Shown: positions 50,913-61,900 of the stretch, piece after piece
Layout of the letters: the number at the start of each line of letters is the position of its first letter
How positions within the stretch are numbered: position 1 is the stretch's first letter
NCBI GenBank assembly: GCA_024663395.1
Contig: JANFAH010000043.1
Coordinates: 496,001 to 560,000 of the forward strand
Reading direction: 5' to 3'
DNA length: 64,000 nucleotides
Origin: Pisolithus tinctorius
Lineage: Eukaryota > Basidiomycota > Agaricomycetes > Boletales > Pisolithaceae
The notes under the pieces: model-generated
Seen by the model: the letters and a program-made list of their open reading frames with translations, nothing else
Told to the model about the DNA's origin: nothing
The model's database searches: none
Made by a program: the position numbers and the translations under genes

Positions 50913-50951
50913 CCCAGTGAAAACTGGTTATCACGCCATGTGACCCTAGCT
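50913..50951 (+). repeat. Left terminal inverted repeat of the transposon
   Basis: This 39-bp repeat pairs with 58196-58234; only position 26 differs. The outer 15 bases form a stem of CCAGT and ACTGG around GAAA, which could fold at the DNA end. The duplicated target CATTAAC abuts it at 50906-50912. Confidence 0.92.
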
Positions 50952-51164
50952 AATGAGATATGAAATCAATATGAAAAATATGACGTGTCGATAATGTTTA
51001 TGACACTTGCCTTTTATGGACTGTGCTATGTAGCGATGTGTGATGCGATACGTAGCATCGATTGCATCCTCGGCACAGTGCAGCACACGTCTCTTGCACG
51101 TAGCTACGTGGTACACTACGCAGTGCAGGTGTGCTGCCCTCTCTACAATTCCTCCTCGACGCCC

Positions 51165-54100
51165 ATGGCTTTGAATACGGGCGAACTTGGATCGACAGCG
51201 CGGTACATGTGCAACTGCACCAAGTACAACTTCGGTCGCCCTCATGCAGTCTCCAAAGCAACTTTCTACTGTCATATCGATGAGGCGGACACTGAAGAAG
51301 AGAAAACACGTTTACGATCTACCAAAGCCTTCGAGGGGCTCGACTTGGCCAGACAATCCACTTCTGCTGCAGCTCGCCGTGCAGCCATTCTCCAGGCCAT
51401 GGCGAAAAGGCGCCTTGAGATGGTTGAAGATGCCCGCGGGCGTGTTGGGCGTCGGAAGCGTGCTCGCGGTGCTGACACGGTGAGTTTTCTGAGTTATTTT
51501 CATGTAGCAGCACTAACTTCGAAGCCTACCATAGGGCGTACCCCCGCCCACACCGGCGTTCCTTGAGGAAGACTTCAATCATCCAGCCGACGAGGTATGT
51601 CATCGATTCATCCATGCTGACGCTCTGATGTTCTGACACTGATTTTTTCTGTAGGACGTGCCTCCGAGTATACCTGGTCCTCCTCTCAACGCACCAGCCA
51701 ACAAGGTAAGTACTCCATGGATATTCCCATTCGCATTCGCTGATCCAAATGCCTTCGTAGGATACGCCTCCGCGCTTCCAAGATCTCCCTGAGGATGAGT
51801 TTGATCCCCCGCCTGACGAGGTAAGTACTCCATGGATATTCACATTTGCATTCACTGATCCAAATGCCTCCATAGGATACGCCTCCGCAATTCCCAGATC
51901 TCCCTGAGGATGAGTTTGATCCCCCGCCTGACGAGGTAAGTTACGGGTGCCAGCGGTTTTTTTCGCTCACTAATCCGACTCGTCCCGATAGAATCTACCA
52001 TCGCACACACCCGATGTGCCGGATGCAATCCTCCACCCGCCCGATGACGAGGTTAGTCACTATATATTTACAGTATTATCTGGACTGCTGACTTTCATCC
52101 ACGTCATAGCAAACCATAGAATCTGATCTTCCCAGAGATCCACCAACCAACGCGGTTCGACCATCGGACGACATCAATTCCCTGTGTACCATCAACATAC
52201 AGCATCAGCGTCGGGCTCGTCCTGTTGTCGATATAGAGGCGCTCGCGGCGACTGCCATATTCCCGTCCATGCAAGAGACTATGAACTTCGTTGCCAAGCT
52301 CAAGAATGCGTCTCTGGATGATTCGGTCTCCAAGCTCAACGAGGACGCTATCGAACGGTTACGCAACCCCCCGAGCCGGCCGATATCTATTGAGAACCCC
52401 GGCACGCGTTTTTCCATATCCGCCTACCTAGCTCTCGAGAGCGCGTCTCAAAATGCGTACAATCGTGTCTGCCAAGCGGCTCGCAGTAGTTTTGCCGGTT
52501 CCTCGGGTGCTGATGACATCCTATCCTTCTATAACGTTGAAAAACTTATCGCGTCCTACACGGGGGTTGTTTCTATGGAACACGACATGTGTCGTAACAC
52601 CTGTATTGCGTATACCGGCCCATTCTCCCAACTTGAAGTTTGTCCTACCTGTGAAGTTTCTCGCTGGAAGGAGGAACGGTTGCAGGGTAATCGCGGACGA
52701 TCCAAAGTCGCTGCTCAGACATTCACCACGATTCCAATCGGGCCTCAGCTGCAGGCTCTCTACCGGCACAAAGACAGCGCTATCGACATGGACTATTTGC
52801 ATAGACGTACGCAAGAGATCCTTCGGCAGTTACAGGAGACAGGGAGTATCCCCGTCATCGACGATGTCGTGATGGGGTGGGATTACCTCGGTGCCGTTCT
52901 CGACGGCGACATCAAGCCAAACGATATCGTTCTCATGGTTTCAATCGATGGAGCGCAGTTGTACGATAGCAAGGAGTTGGACTGTTGGATTTATATTTGG
53001 ATCATCGTCAACTTACCCCCAGACAAATGATACCACAAGCTTCACGTCCGCCCTGGAGGCTTTATCCCTGGACCGAATAAACCCAAACATCTCGACTCGT
53101 TTCTCTTCCCAGGTCTGCACCACCTTTCCGCTCTTCAGGCCGAAGGGCTTCCCATTTGGAATGCCCGCATGGATTCGCGTTACGTATCCGACTTATATCT
53201 CTTATTCACCACCGCAGACGGCCCCGGTCTCGTCTATTGGAATGGCATGGTGGGACATAGCGGAAAGAATGGTTGTCGCATGTATTGCGGCGTTATTAGC
53301 AGGCGTAAGACACAAGGGAAACACTATTACCCGGCCCTCCTCCGACCTCGCGATCGTTGCGTCAGAGGGAGTGACCACCTTGACATTGACGTCTTTAACC
53401 TTCCGCTTGGTGGATGTACCGACTATCTTGCTAACCTCAAAACCATTGTCGCCATTCGCAATCAGACTCAGTGGGACAAAAAGAAGACTGAAACGGGCCT
53501 AACGAAACCTCCCCTCCTTCTCAGACTCCATCCAAATCGATGTCTCGGCGTCCCCCTTTGCATAACCACTGATATCATGCATCTCGCTGGTAATATCAGC
53601 GACCTCCTCCTCTCTCTTTGGCGCGGTACGATCGATCACGCTGATAGCGATGACCCAGAGCGCTGGCCGTGGGCAGTCCTTGCTGATGAAGCAGTATGGC
53701 GTGCCCATGGAGAGGCCGTCGTACGCGCTGGATTTCATCTCCCTGGATCTTATGATCGCAAGCCCCGCAACATCGCTGAAAAGATCAATACCCAGTACAA
53801 GACCTGGGAATTCCAATTGTACACGTTCGCCCTCGCGCCCATCCTTCTTTATTCGGTCCTACCTAGCCCTTTCTGGGAAAACTACTGCAAGCTCGTCCGC
53901 GGCTTCCAAATCATGTGCCAAAGCACATTGACGAAGAATGAACTTCTCGACGCCCATGCCCTTCTCTGCAGCTGGGAGCACGAATTTGAGCTCACTTATT
54001 ACAGCCTTCTCGAGTCTCGTATCCACTTTGTTCGCCCTTGCGTCCATCAAGTCGTCCATCTGGTCTCCGAGGCAATATACAAAGGTCCTCCGAGCTGCTA

Positions 54101-54929
54101 TGCCCAGTGGACTATGGAACGCATGATCGGAAGTCTTGGCGAGCAAATTCGACAACCTTCAAAACCTTTCGCCAACTTAGCTCGCGAGGGTGTCCGGCGT
54201 TGTCAGGTGAATTCCCTCCTATCTGCAATGCCTGAGCTCGACGACTCTGGCAACGGACTCCCTTCTGGTGCTGAGAATCTAGACGATGGGTACGTTTTGC
54301 TTCGCAAACGCGCGAAGAACTCCATAATCCCCCGGGGTGACGAAGCCACTGCGATTTCTCACTTTCTCGGCCCTGGCCATGTCCTCCCGCGCATCAAGAA
54401 ATGGGCCCGGCTGCGTCTACCAAACGGGCAGATCGCACGGTCGGCTTGGAGAGAGAAACTCCGTCCACCAGAACAACTTCGCGTGTCGCGAAATGTTAAG
54501 GTCAGTTCATTCATGTTAGGAACTCTATCATAAGGCTAAAAGTATACATAGTTTCTTAGTGATGGCGAGACCCAATGCGGAGAGGTACAATATTTCACTA
54601 GGTTGGCCAATGTCGGAGATGGGGGTAGCTGGGAATATATCGACGTTGCCATCATCCGCAATTATTCAACACCTGATGAAGATCTACTTCGACTTTCGAA
54701 TCAAGTTGTGCTCGCTTCAACTCTACTCGACTTGTTATCGGTAATTCGTATCAAACAGATCGCCGGCGTTGTCGCAATGATTCCTCGGCGCATGGTACTG
54801 CCATCGGGCGTCGAACAAGATGTATATTGTATGATGGAACGACCTGGGTTCGACGTGTCTACATGGGGCGTACAGTACAGTGTTTATGGCGATGGGGATG
54901 ATGATGAAGGTGGAGAAGATGTCGAGTAG
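51165..54929 (+). pseudogene. Plavaka/KDZ-type transposase, one premature stop
   Basis: Exon 1 (51165-51479) has a CxC-type N-terminus (MCNCTKYNFGR) and a Lys/Arg-rich end. Five short exons follow (51535-51594, 51655-51705, 51761-51820, 51876-51935, 51992-52051), then a long exon from 52110. All joins are phase 0. The core has CRNTCIAYTG, CPTCEVSRW, VSIDGAQLY (a probable catalytic Asp), GGFIPGPNKPKHLDSFLFPG, GLVYWNGMVGHSGK, CRMYCG, and TDIMHLAGNISDLLLSLW. A TGA at 53028-53030 breaks the frame between PPDK and YHKLH; relatives have Arg there, so CGA-to-TGA is likely. The frame continues unbroken to 54503 or so, and a last exon near 54551-54929 ends GEVQYFTRL...IDVA-type motifs. Otherwise the gene looks intact. 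Confidence 0.85.
51706..51935 (+). repeat. Tandem duplication of a 115-bp intron-exon unit
   Basis: Units 51706-51820 and 51821-51935 are each 55 bp of intron plus 60 bp of exon and differ at few positions. Both introns start GTAAGTACTCCATGG. Each exon encodes the same acidic stretch, DLPEDEFDPPPDE. Exons 2 and 6 of the gene are also exactly 60 nt and end in the same (D)DE, so they look like older members of the array. Confidence 0.92.
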
Positions 54930-55058
54930 GATCATATGCTGTAGTACAATGAAGTTGAAATCAATACATTTTGAGTTGTTTTCTGCATGAGTTAACGACG
55001 ATTGAATTGCTTGACGTAGGCACGAAAGTACAAGTAATTGCAGGAGGTATCAAAACAT

Positions 55059-55738
55059 TCAAACTAGTCTACGGCATTTTTCTTCTCTCTCGAGCCTATC
55101 CTCATATTTTTCCATCGCTTCCCTCCTATGCGTGATTTCAATGGGAAGAATTGAGGGATCGAACGAGCGAAGATAGTATTTCCAAGGCCGGGGGAGTACT
55201 TCCTCCCCGACGCCTTGCGGATTTCTACCTTGCCAAGTGAGAAGCGTGCAAGGGAATGGAGTTACACTAGCGGTCTGCCTGGCACCGATCATTGGATTTC
55301 ACGGAATTAGTAGGTAGATGCACTTACAGGCTGTTTTCACAATCGGTTGGATCCTCCGACTCGCCAGATTCTTCGAGCTTTGAATCGCCAAGCGCCTGGC
55401 TAGCGTCCTCCACCTTGACTGGATCCATGTATTCGAGCGTGACGTTCTCGACCTGCACGGGTTGTGCGTATGGTTCCTTGACTCGAGGGCGGCCATGCTT
55501 GTGGAATTCAGGGTGTTTGACGCGCAAGACAATTCTCTAACGCATTCAATGAGGTTAGCGAAGTCAAAAAAGGCCATCGCGAAAAACTTACCTTAGTACC
55601 GGCTGAAGGTATGTTCAAGGAAAATGTATACGCGTCCCAATCTGCGACGAGGCCTTCAAGGTCGACGAGGACGACGTTATCAACCATGGTAATGGCGGGA
55701 GCGGGAGCAAAAGCTAAATTAGTTGGTGTCGGCAGCAT
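55059..55738 (-). CDS. Transposon passenger gene, small acidic protein
   Basis: From ATG 55738 the first exon gives NLAFAPAPAITMVDNVVLVDLEGLVADWD; a donor (GTAAGTTTTT) near 55590 follows. The next exon encodes IVLRVKHPEFHKHGRPRVKEPYAQPVQVENV and an acidic Ser/Glu-rich tail (KLEESGESEDPTDCE). A last exon ends with KYEDRLEREEKCRRLV at 55059. Total about 180-200 residues; I recognise no domain. It lies inside the transposon, tail to tail with the transposase, so it probably belongs to the element. Confidence 0.6.
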
Positions 55739-55866
55739 TTGTTCTCAGTTGCAGTTATTAAGGTAAGGTCGTAGTCAAGAGCCTAGAGCCTAATTAGCAA
55801 ACGGATGGGAATTTTACCTTAGCCAAATTTCTGCTTCCTCCGCCACCTTCCCGCCACTAAGTTATC

Positions 55867-57677
55867 ATGTACCCGCTCACTATGAGCGAGTCTCGCTTCA
55901 ATTTCAGCGGTAGCTCTTCGTTATCGTCTCCAACGACAAGCTCTTTACTCTCTCCAGCTACTGATCGCGTTGAAGACCCACCGATCCTGTCCCCTTTGCA
56001 GAACACCAGTCTGGGTCTCCTATCTGGCACACAGCAATCCTTCGCGTCGTACCCGCCCCAGAACTCGATGAATCAAGTAAATGTAAGTGGAAAGGGTAGT
56101 TTTGGAGGGTTTAACGTTGTCTAGGGCGCATATATGCAGGACTCCCAAGTCGTTTACCTGCAGGACCGCTGCAAGACGCTCGAGCAGCATTTGGTCAAAG
56201 TAACTTCCAAACGCGACACAGTTAGGTGAGTCTTTTTATTTTCTGTATGAACGTGAATTGTTTACTGATTTTCCTACAGAAATCTCTTTGACCAGCTCAC
56301 GAACGCGCTCAAATCCATGTCGTGCGGTCCTGGGCTCCTCGATGCCAGTGCGCCCTTACCAGCCCTTACCGTAACTGACGAGAAGGCTCCGACACGCGAA
56401 TCGCACCCTAATGTACGGTTCTGGACCAAGAAGGACTTCGACGACTGGCTCGAGTCTGCTGAGGCCGAGGGTAGCAATCGTGGCATATATGCGTACCTTG
56501 AAGACACAAACGGCAACGTCCCCTCGTCAGAAACACTGGCCAATATGCGGAAGACTTTACGCGGGGCATGGCGAGAGCTCGGCCAGCGCAACACGGCCCC
56601 GGAAACCTGGGGCAAAGCCAGTACAAGTGCTCGGCAGTTCGTACGCTCGATCATGGAGACGACATTTCCACTCTTCAAGTTTGCTGAAAATGGATGGAAG
56701 CTAGAGTATATTTGTACAAGGGGATACCCGGCGTGGAGTAAGTGCTATCTGGACGACGATGGAAAGCTGAAGAGGGCAACGCGCGATGCTATGAAAGAAG
56801 AGGCCCTTGATGATGCGGACGAAGACCTCCAAGACCATAAACCCAGCAAGAAACGGAGAGGTCAAACAGAGTTGGAAGCGCTGCACAATAAGAAAGCAAA
56901 AGGTGAGCACATCGTATTGCATACTTTACTGATCTATTGAGTCGTGGCAGTGGACGATATGGCGGCGGCTGAGCCTCCCGAGGTCGCTGCTCTCGGGAAT
57001 GGACAACCTGCGACAACACCTGCGGAAATCCTAGCGACACAATTGAACCCACCGGAGCTTTTCACGGCCCCAGATAACAAGGAAAATATACCAGTCGTCA
57101 ATCACGCGGATGTCACTCAGCCTCCGGTATCATACAATCCAATGTAAGTTTCTATTTGACTATCTGAGTCTTCACTAACTCGTATCACTCGGGAAGGAGC
57201 TTACTTGCTGCAGCCGCCGCGAAAGTCAAGACTTCACCCGTGCCGCCCATTCCAGACTCTCCCGTCGAGCGCGAGTCGGTACCACCGTGCGTCTCTCAAG
57301 CGGAGGATGCTTCCAAGAAAAAGTTTCGGCCCTCGGGTACCAAGAACGGACGGTAAGCGCAAATGTAATATAGATTTACTTGCTAACATAGTAGTTAGCA
57401 ACCTCTGCATCTTGCGATGGCTGAAGCGCGTCAACCCGAACAGCAAAAAAGAGGAGTTCCGTTTCTACTACGACAAGACATTGACCGCAACTCAATGCGA
57501 GGTACGTCTCATTCGGTTCGTTCATGTATGGCTCACAAGATGGCGAAAACCAGGAGTACGACAAGGAAGCCAAACAGCTCGTAAGTGACAGGCCAGCAAG
57601 AAACCACGCTAACGCATTATCAGGTCCAAGACAACACCTGGGTTAAGGCCGTTATCGAGAACGGCAACCTTCACTAG
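55867..57677 (+). CDS. Transposon passenger gene with coiled coil and conserved WL-domain
   Basis: Exon 1 from ATG 55867 is Ser-rich. Exon 2 (about 56140-56225) encodes a short coiled coil (VVYLQDRCKTLEQHL). Exon 3 carries the most conserved part: RFWTKKDFDDWLESAEAEG, YAYLEDTNGNVPSS, MRKTLRGAWREL and PLFKFAENGWKLEYI, a helical domain I have seen in many basidiomycete proteins but cannot name. A basic stretch (KPSKKRRG) may be a nuclear signal. Later exons add a linker with ENIPVVN, KKKFRPSGTKNGR, LRWLKRVNPNSKKEEFRFYYDK and the end NTWVKAVIENGNLH. Function is unknown. Its position within the inverted repeats and next to the transposase suggests a role for the element. Confidence 0.75.
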
Positions 57678-58195
57678 ATAGCTCGAACGGAAGTCCACCC
57701 GCAATATTTTTCACGCCGTCTGCTCGCATTGTCCATCCACATTATCCACTCGCATTGTCCACTCGCAACATACTCGCATCGTACTCGCATCGCACTGCAG
57801 GGTTTTCCGTCGTTCGCATCGCCTGCATCGTCGTCGTGTATTTATTACCCCCCAGGAAAAATTCCTGTACTATGTAGGGTGCTACCGTGTAATAAATCGT
57901 CGTTTTGAAGCATATTAACACAGTGTGTGTAACTAATAAATGAATGTGCATATATATGAGCAGATATGACTTTGTAATACAAGGGCATACGTCGTCACAC
58001 ACGAGAATATGGCATAAACATGGTAAGGGGAGAGTTGGATATGCCCTGATATGCGCCCTTGTGACGATGCACAAAAAAAACTCCTCTAGGGTGCTATGGA
58101 GTTGTGCCCCCGCATATTGTATTAGTCTCATTTTACTACGGAATTCCAACCCGGTATGACTACATCTTACTTCCCTCGTTTGGTCATATCCCGTC
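57678..58195. other. Transposon right subterminal region
   Basis: No gene. A short CACTCGCAT/CGCATTGTCCA repeat cluster lies at 57720-57800, then AT-rich sequence up to the right inverted repeat. Such subterminal repeats could be transposase binding sites. Confidence 0.5.
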
Positions 58196-58234
58196 AGCTA
58201 GGGTCACACGGCGTGATAACCAGTTTTCACTGGG
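58196..58234 (-). repeat. Right terminal inverted repeat of the transposon
   Basis: This is the inverted partner of 50913-50951, followed immediately by the second CATTAAC at 58235-58241. Confidence 0.92.
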
Positions 58235-58241
58235 CATTAAC

Positions 58242-58941
58242 CATGAAGCAAAAACACAGGTCGTCGGAGATGGCAGGCACCTTGTTTACAGATGCGACAT
58301 CAGCTGCAGGCAGTGGGGTTAGCAAAGACAGGCTGGCGGTTTCGGTGATCGGAGGTGACCACATGAGTTCATCAAACAGCCTTATCTTCCCAGTGGTGAT
58401 ACCGGACGTGGTACATACTCAGTGCCCTCCCTGCGATATTAGCTGGCTCATTGATTCGTGGTCAATCTGAGGAGATCCAGGGCTCTCAGTAGATAGTGTC
58501 TCTGGTAGCGATAGAGAGCAAAGTACAGTTATCCCGTAAGATATACAAGCTGTGTCAGGGGCGCCCAAAAAGGGTTAGCGGGGGTTGCACGGCCCCCCCA
58601 GCAGCGTTAGTTCCGAAGGGAGGCGGCGTTATGTAAGCGACCAAGTTCAGCGTACAGGACGGTGTTCGCACAATTGCGAGGTCGTGAACGTGCGTAGGAT
58701 GCAAGTGGGAGAGGCGGGCGGTTATACACGTCCATGGCGCATTCCCTCGTCGCGTCTGCCCATTTTCTCTTGAATCTGAACAGTGTGATCATGTAGTACC
58801 AGTGTAGTATGGTATTGTACTCTATCGCCGCTCCTCATATACATATAGGATGTCCCCGCATTGAGTGCAATCATGGAACATGCACGTAGTGCTGCAGGCG
58901 CATGGGCAGCGACGAGCCCGACGCCGACTGGCGTGTATTGT
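58242..58941. other. Intergenic spacer right of the transposon
   Basis: This 700-bp stretch runs from the target-site duplication to the 3' end of the TPR-HET gene. No gene or repeat was recognised; the part near 58850-58941 is probably 3' UTR of that gene. Confidence 0.45.
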
Positions 58942-61900
58942 CTACACTACGGTTAGTGTACTTATCTCGCTTTGTAGAATGCGTCCTGAATCTATGGGAT
59001 GAGCGACGATGCGACAAAAAGTAGCGATCCTCTTATACTCGTTTTGTGGTAGCTCCGCCAGCAATAACGCATTGAAGGGCTCCTCCAGTCGGGAGAGCCA
59101 TTGCTCGGCGTTTGTAATCGCAGTCCCAACCAATCTCGAACCCCACGGGCGGACTAAAACATACGGCAGTCGTGGCGTCGACCACTCTGCCCGTTCTTGA
59201 AGGTTCTCCGACGATGTGATTTCCAGGGATTTCAGCCCCGAGGCATAAATTTGGTATAAATCACTCAGAGTACCGGGCTCGGCCTGCTTTCGTTTGATCA
59301 TCTCTACGCGGTGAACGATACATGGCAACAAAAGCCTCCGATTGATGAATTGCGGAAGGGCCAAGCGAGAGAGAGCACGATACATCTTGAATGCATCTCG
59401 TCGGGCCCAGTGTTTCCGCATTGTTAGCATCAATGATTGTGGCTCCACTTTGCTTGGAGGTGGCGGTAAGGAGAGCGGTGTAGCATACGAAGCGATGTTT
59501 GCAGGGACACAGCTGTTGAACGATGATGGGGGCCCGATCCAGTCCAGGACAGAAGTGTCCCCGGACCGCGAGATGATCTCTGCTAAAAGTCGTCCAAGGG
59601 CATTCTCCACCATTTCGCCATAGAGCACAGGTAAATGGAGGTTAAAGATACCAAACAACGAGTATGCGATGTCTTCTGGTCGCGTGGTGCAACGTGTCGA
59701 AACCCACTGGAGTCGTAAACGAGCGTTTTCAATGCCCGGAGAGAAACAAGTGAGATACTGCGAGGCTATTCCCGTCGCCTTCTCTAGTTCATCAAGGATG
59801 GCACTATCAGTCTTGTGGTTAGAGGATGTGCGATCTGTGTAAGGCGACCAGTCTGCCTTGTAGAACAATATGGCACAAGGCGCCAGCAGTTCTTGAAGTG
59901 TCCAGCCTCGCGTCAGCCAAGCACTGCGAAAGAGTGAATCAGGCTGGGTAACGTCCGACAGATGCACGATTGTCAGAGCCGACTTCCGGTACCATGAAAA
60001 CATGGACCCGATAGCTTCGTGCAATTCCACACTGCTGTCCTTGTCAATACAGCATGTGTCGCTCCACGCCCAAAGGTAACCGTGTCGTAGAACGGTCTTG
60101 CAAAAATTCTGGAGCTTCGCTAGGCCATCTTTTCCAGTTAGATTGTAGATAGAGCGACCCTCGACATCGCGCAGCAAGGGCTCGCCTTTTCCCCATCTGT
60201 GTGACAGAGTGATGTACTGGAAGTAGTCACAGACTGTCAAATGAATGAGGTCACTTTGCTGAGAAGGGCTGAATAAGGCGGTGGACAGTAGCTCTTTATA
60301 ATGATTGCTGCTCTCGAAATGTGATAGCTGTGCGACTCGGTCACACAGGACGCCAGTACGTGCATTCAACAGCCGTACCGGAAGGGTTTTGAGAATTTCG
60401 TAAGCGATATTTCCGATCAACTGCTCGATCCGAGGAGGTCCAGAGCAAGGAGAAAGCACCATTGCAGTTTTCCCAACATCATGTTCCACGTCTGTATGCC
60501 CGATAGACCTGCCCGACCTCCCATTGGGGCAAAGTGCCAACGGCTGGAGTAACGAAAAATCAGCATGGTTCAATTGGACACTGCCCTCATCAAGGTTGCT
60601 GGCTGCTCCTTGTTGACACGACTTATTCCTAAGAAAACTCGTTATATTGCTAACGGCTACAGGGCGAATCGGATGTTCCCCGGGGGACAAGTCTAGCATG
60701 AGACGTGAAAGTGTGACCACCTTCATCGACTCAGTGCTTGGGTTCTGTTTCCGAAACAGTTCCTGGACGTAGGTCGCAAGTTTCTTCCGCAATGCAGCTG
60801 AATGGCAGTGCTCAGCCGGGCTAAGCTCCATTGCCACTCGTCCGAGTGTAACTGCCTCCTCCAAGTCCGCAAGGACAGAGAGTCGTTGGAATTTGTGCCA
60901 TTGGCAGCTCGCAAGGGTGTCAAGATACGATGGCCAGTAGGGATGATCAGGTGAGGTGAGCCCCAATGCAGTTCGTACAAGCGCCATGGCTTCGTCTAAG
61001 TCAGCGATAGCACCTTCCTGACCGAACCTGTCACGAAGGCAATCTGCAAGCACTCCAAGATACACCGGATGCAGAGGACGTCTCGGCGAGCCAAGCTCTA
61101 TAGCAGCCCGTGCATGCTTGATGGCCATCTCCAGGTCGGCTATTGAACCTAGCATTTGGAATCTGTAATAAAGTGCTTGGGCGGTGGTGTAAAGGAACGA
61201 TGGGCGGTCAGGATTGCCAGGGAGGCTGAGCGCCAAAGCAGCTTCTCCAAGAGTAACAGCCTCCTCTCCCTCTGGGCTAGTTGCTACACTCCGTATCCTG
61301 AACAGTTCACTGAGACAGAGGGACAGCATGCTGAGAAAATGTGGCCGGTCGTAATTCTTTTCCAAGGTCGCGGCCAGCGCATCACGTGCTAAGTTGACAG
61401 CCTCCTGCAGATCGGCCGCTTCCCCCAACTTGATAAATCTATTGTAAAGGCAGCTTGCAAGGGTATGGAAATGCAAGGCTCGCCCAGAATGCTGTGGCGT
61501 GCTAACCTCCAATCCAGCCCGTGAGAGGTGAATGGCTTCCTGTAAGACCGACATTTCGCCCTTCTTCTTGAATCGATCATCAAGCATTGATGCTATCCCG
61601 AAAAGGGCGGAAGGACGCTTGGCATGTCCGGGTGGGCGCAATTCTAAAGCAGCTCGACCGTACGCAATAGCGTCCTCCAAGTCCGTCATACTACCCTGTA
61701 TCTTAAACCGCGCATGAAGGTAAGTCGACTGATTTAAAAGAGAGAAATCCCGGTTTGGATGTCCAGGCGGGTGTAACTTTAATCCTTCGCCCCCAAGCGC
61801 AATGGCTTCATCCAAATGGACCGATCCACCCTCTCTTGAAAATCGCGTCAAAAGAAAAGTCGCAAGATTGTGAAGTGAGATAGACCGATTGACATGCCCT

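Larger units (their letters stand above)
50913..58234. mobile_element. Complete 7,322-bp Plavaka/KDZ-like DNA transposon
   Basis: Inverted repeats of 39 bp with a single mismatch lie at 50913-50951 and 58196-58234. Each begins CCCAGTGAAAACTGG, a small palindrome. The direct duplication CATTAAC flanks the element perfectly at 50906-50912 and 58235-58241. Inside are a transposase gene (plus), a small acidic-protein gene (minus) and a coiled-coil protein gene (plus). The transposase belongs to the Plavaka group of the Kyakuja-Dileera-Zisupton type known from agaricomycetes. Near-identical ends and a perfect 7-bp duplication point to a recent insertion. The 7-bp duplication differs from the 2-3 bp typical of classic CACTA elements. 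Confidence 0.9.

Noticed and set aside
51065..51165. A longer N-terminus for the transposase starting before 51165
   Set aside because: The upstream open stretch is hydrophobic and unlike the family; the ATG at 51165 leads directly into the Cys-rich motif.
50913..58234. Calling the 7.3-kb element a classic CACTA transposon and the parent of the 817-bp element
   Set aside because: Its ends start CCCAGTG and its target duplication is 7 bp, while the small element starts CACTG with a 3-bp flank; the repeats do not match each other.
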